Shown here: piece after piece, positions 62,172 through 64,000 of the stretch
Layout of the letters: the number at the start of each line of letters is the position of its first letter
Numbering within the stretch: position 1 is the stretch's first letter
DNA from: Cervus elaphus
Taxonomy: Eukaryota; Chordata; Mammalia; Artiodactyla; Cervidae
DNA: 64,000 nucleotides
Assembly: GCF_910594005.1 (NCBI RefSeq)
Contig: NC_057827.1
Location: forward strand, 6,076,001 to 6,140,000
Reading direction: 5' to 3'
The notes under the pieces: generated by a model
The model's input: only the letters and a program-made list of their open reading frames with translations
Told to the model about the DNA's origin: nothing
Database searches by the model: none
Position numbers and translations under genes: made by a program

Positions 62172-62267
62172 TGGATTGATGATGGCACACTCACATGCAT
62201 TCCCTGGACAATCTGAACAAAATGAGTGAGAAATTGATACCATCTCCTCATTGAAACGAGGTCTAGC
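62172..62267 (+). ncRNA. SNORD116 copy 2, degenerate boxes
   Basis: Clearly SNORD116: tggattgatgatgg, cattccctggacaatctgaa and aatgagtgag occur in the right order, with D' CTGA at 62,213-62,216. The two boxes that nucleate the snoRNP are altered. The last base of C is G (TGATGG), and D has lost its T (gaaaCGAgg in place of gaaaCTGAgg). Loss of the D-box CTGA normally prevents snoRNP assembly, so this copy is probably a pseudo-snoRNA. It lies 3,737 bp from copy 1 at the matching position in beta2. Confidence 0.9.
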
Positions 62268-62771
62268 ACATTGTCTCCTCTGGGGCTAAGGGCAGGACTA
62301 GTTAGGAGTGTGGGCAGCTTCAACTGTGTAACACACATGCATAGAGCACTGGGGTCACCACCACTTGTGAGGCTCCTGTCTGAGGGTGGGCATGTACAGA
62401 TGTTTGAGCGGTCTTCTTGGAATGCAAGCTGCGTGGTGATTGCCACTGAGGAGCAGAAGAGGCTTGTCCAATAGTGATAGGAGTCGCAGTAGATCCTGGC
62501 CTAGGCCCATTGAGCTCTTGACTTGAAAGGCAAATTTCGTCCTGGTTCCTGCTATGAGTGTGCTAGTTGGGGCTGTGGTGATGTGGAAGCTGAAGTGAGG
62601 AAGCTTCTGTGGTTTCTGATTGGAGCCCCAGGTCAGATCTGAGGCCCTCGCCATTGCAGCCCTTTGGGTTGGTGAGATTCCTGAGTGCCCTGTGTACTGC
62701 AGTGGTTGCAGGGACCTAGTGGAACGTTGGCAGGGGTGAAAGGAAATAGGCTTAGTTTCTGTTCTTCGCAG

Positions 62772-62894
62772 TTCTTGTATTGCGACTCCTGTCACAGTGT
62801 TGAGCCTTGCAGGACACTATGGACTGTGAGGAGGTTCTAGCCATACATTCATCAGGTGGGTTGTCCAGAGGCCTAGAGCAGAATGGTTGTGCAG
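62772..62894 (+). ncRNA. Candidate host-transcript exon, unit 2
   Basis: The counterpart of 59,055-59,184. The acceptor tttctgttcttcgcag ends at 62,771 and the donor CAG|GTGAGG cuts after 62,894. The 13-mer gcaggtgaggaaa is identical to unit 1. The exon could survive even though the SNORD116 of this unit looks defective. Non-coding. Unproven without RNA data. Confidence 0.4.
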
Positions 62895-64000
62895 GTGAGG
62901 AAAGGTGCAGTGTGATTTCCTGGGACAATCTGTCCCCTGAGGATTCAGGCACTGTTTTTGTTTTTGCAATAATATGTACTGTGGTCCTTTTGAAGCTGCT
63001 CTCGGCTGGGTGCAGAGGACAGGGCATTGCTGGTGATTGGGAGGCTCGGTGATAGGTGACCTTTGTGGCCTTGGTGGCCTGATGTCAGAAAAAGGACTTT
63101 CAAACTATATCTTTGAAACTGAAGAGTTGCAATAACGAGGCCTAGGAGCCAGCCCTGTGGGTAGTATTAAGGTATGTGCACATGCCCCTTGGCTCCACCC
63201 TTTAGCCCTTGGGACTGGAATTTGCAAGGAGTATGAGTTCCTGAAGAATGGGGCCAGCCAGACGGCCCAGATCCCACCCAGGTGTTCACCACCCTGGCAG
63301 TGATATATCAACCTTGGAAGACCATGATTGTGGTAGTGATCCAGCATTGGTTGGCATACCAAGACTGCTTTGATGTAGTAGCCATTGGCTCCCCTGACAT
63401 GATGGTGGGAAACCTGGAAAGTCCAAGGTCTTCCCCTGCCTGTTTTTCTGGAGTCTTCCTAGTGATCTGTGAGCACTCGGTGGTCTGGTGTGGTGGAGAC
63501 AAGGTGCCAGGCAGAATGGCGTGGTGTTGCCGTAATCAAAGCCACCTTCTTTCTGTGGGTCTTGCTGAGTGCTGATTGTCCCGGTGTGAGCAGAGCCCCT
63601 GGAGGCTTCTGATGTGGGTGAGTCACCCTGGTGGGCAGGAGGAGTTCAATTGGGACCAAACCCTGCATTATGGGAGCTTTCTCTAGGGTGTGGTTGGCAC
63701 CCTGCAGGCTGTGGATCTGAGGATAATCTGGCCAGGAAAGGGGCCGCATTTCTGTGGGAGTGACCCTTGGATCCTGGTACCTGAGGATGACCACCTCTTG
63801 TCTTGCACTTTCCAGCATTGCCCCAGAGAGTGACTGGACTAATTGGACAGGAAGAGGTGCATGCCCTGTATTCTTTTACTATGCGAGCGTATGGTGGGCT
63901 GTATCTGTCCCAAGGTCAAGTTAACCACACTATAGGCCTTCTCTGGAAAATTTCCTTGTTCGGGGAGGAGGTGGGACTTGTGGCAAGGACACCAGAACTG

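Larger units (their letters stand above)
57463..64000 (+). repeat. SNORD116-bearing macrosatellite, ~2.76-kb unit
   Basis: A GC-richer, TG/AG-biased array made of alpha (~0.97 kb) and beta (~1.78 kb) blocks. Approximate limits: beta fragment 57,463-57,735; alpha0 57,736-58,430 (left part missing); beta1 58,431-60,207; alpha1 60,208-61,167; alpha2 61,168-62,163; beta2 62,164-63,945; alpha3 from 63,946, cut by the window end. Offsets between matched landmarks are consistent: tatgactg at 58,101, 60,863 and 61,837 (+2,762, +974), snoRNA C boxes 58,442 and 62,179 (+3,737), and cctgaggatg at 60,041 and 63,780 (+3,739). Blocks are clearly homologous but diverged. Many small open frames in the array differ between copies, so it is not protein-coding. 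It is the repeat unit of the SNORD116 host transcript. Confidence 0.88.

Noticed and set aside
57764..63818. Many 60-197-codon frames on both strands of the GC-rich region
   Set aside because: Matching frames are not preserved between array units. The region is explained by non-coding SNORD116 host repeats, and GC content lengthens random frames.

Overview
The window is ruminant (bovid) genomic DNA. It is full of Bovidae-type repeats: BovB (RTE-type) LINEs, Bov-tA and BOV-A2 tRNA-derived SINEs, CHR-type cetartiodactyl SINEs and L1-BT 3' ends, all over much older mammalian L1, L2 and hAT remnants. I find no intact protein-coding gene. The longest open frames are either pieces of BovB or unrecognised frames in repeats.

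The key to the locus is three small RNAs on the + strand. At 54,027-54,095 there is a C/D-box snoRNA with the boxes, terminal stem and body of SNORD109A (HBII-438). At 58,435-58,530 and 62,172-62,267 there are two SNORD116 (HBII-85) copies. This order places the window in the imprinted Prader-Willi/Angelman region, in the SNHG14-type host transcript downstream of SNRPN, at the start of the SNORD116 array. Transcription runs left to right. A further unassigned C/D-box snoRNA candidate lies at 28,741-28,820, where SNORD64 or SNORD108 would be expected by synteny.

Layout. 1-57,460 is AT-rich, apparently intronic or intergenic sequence with nested retrotransposons. It includes five larger BovB copies (7.4-10.3, 35.5-36.8, 40.8-41.5, 49.7-52.4 and a rearranged one at 55.4-57.46 kb), plus a decayed local tandem repeat of about 450 bp at 5.9-7.4 kb. 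At 57,463 composition changes abruptly to a GC-richer macrosatellite that runs off the right edge. It is built from an alpha block (about 0.97 kb) and a beta block (about 1.78 kb, with SNORD116 at its left end), giving a basic unit near 2.76 kb. The order is beta(fragment)-alpha0-beta1-alpha1-alpha2-beta2-alpha3. Between alpha1 and alpha2 a whole beta block, snoRNA included, is missing. The second SNORD116 has damaged C and D boxes. Both beta copies keep an acceptor and a CAG|GTGAGG donor at matching positions, which probably mark a repeated non-coding host exon.

Assignments rest on motifs and recalled family sequences. No search or folding was run. The species cannot be resolved below bovid level.
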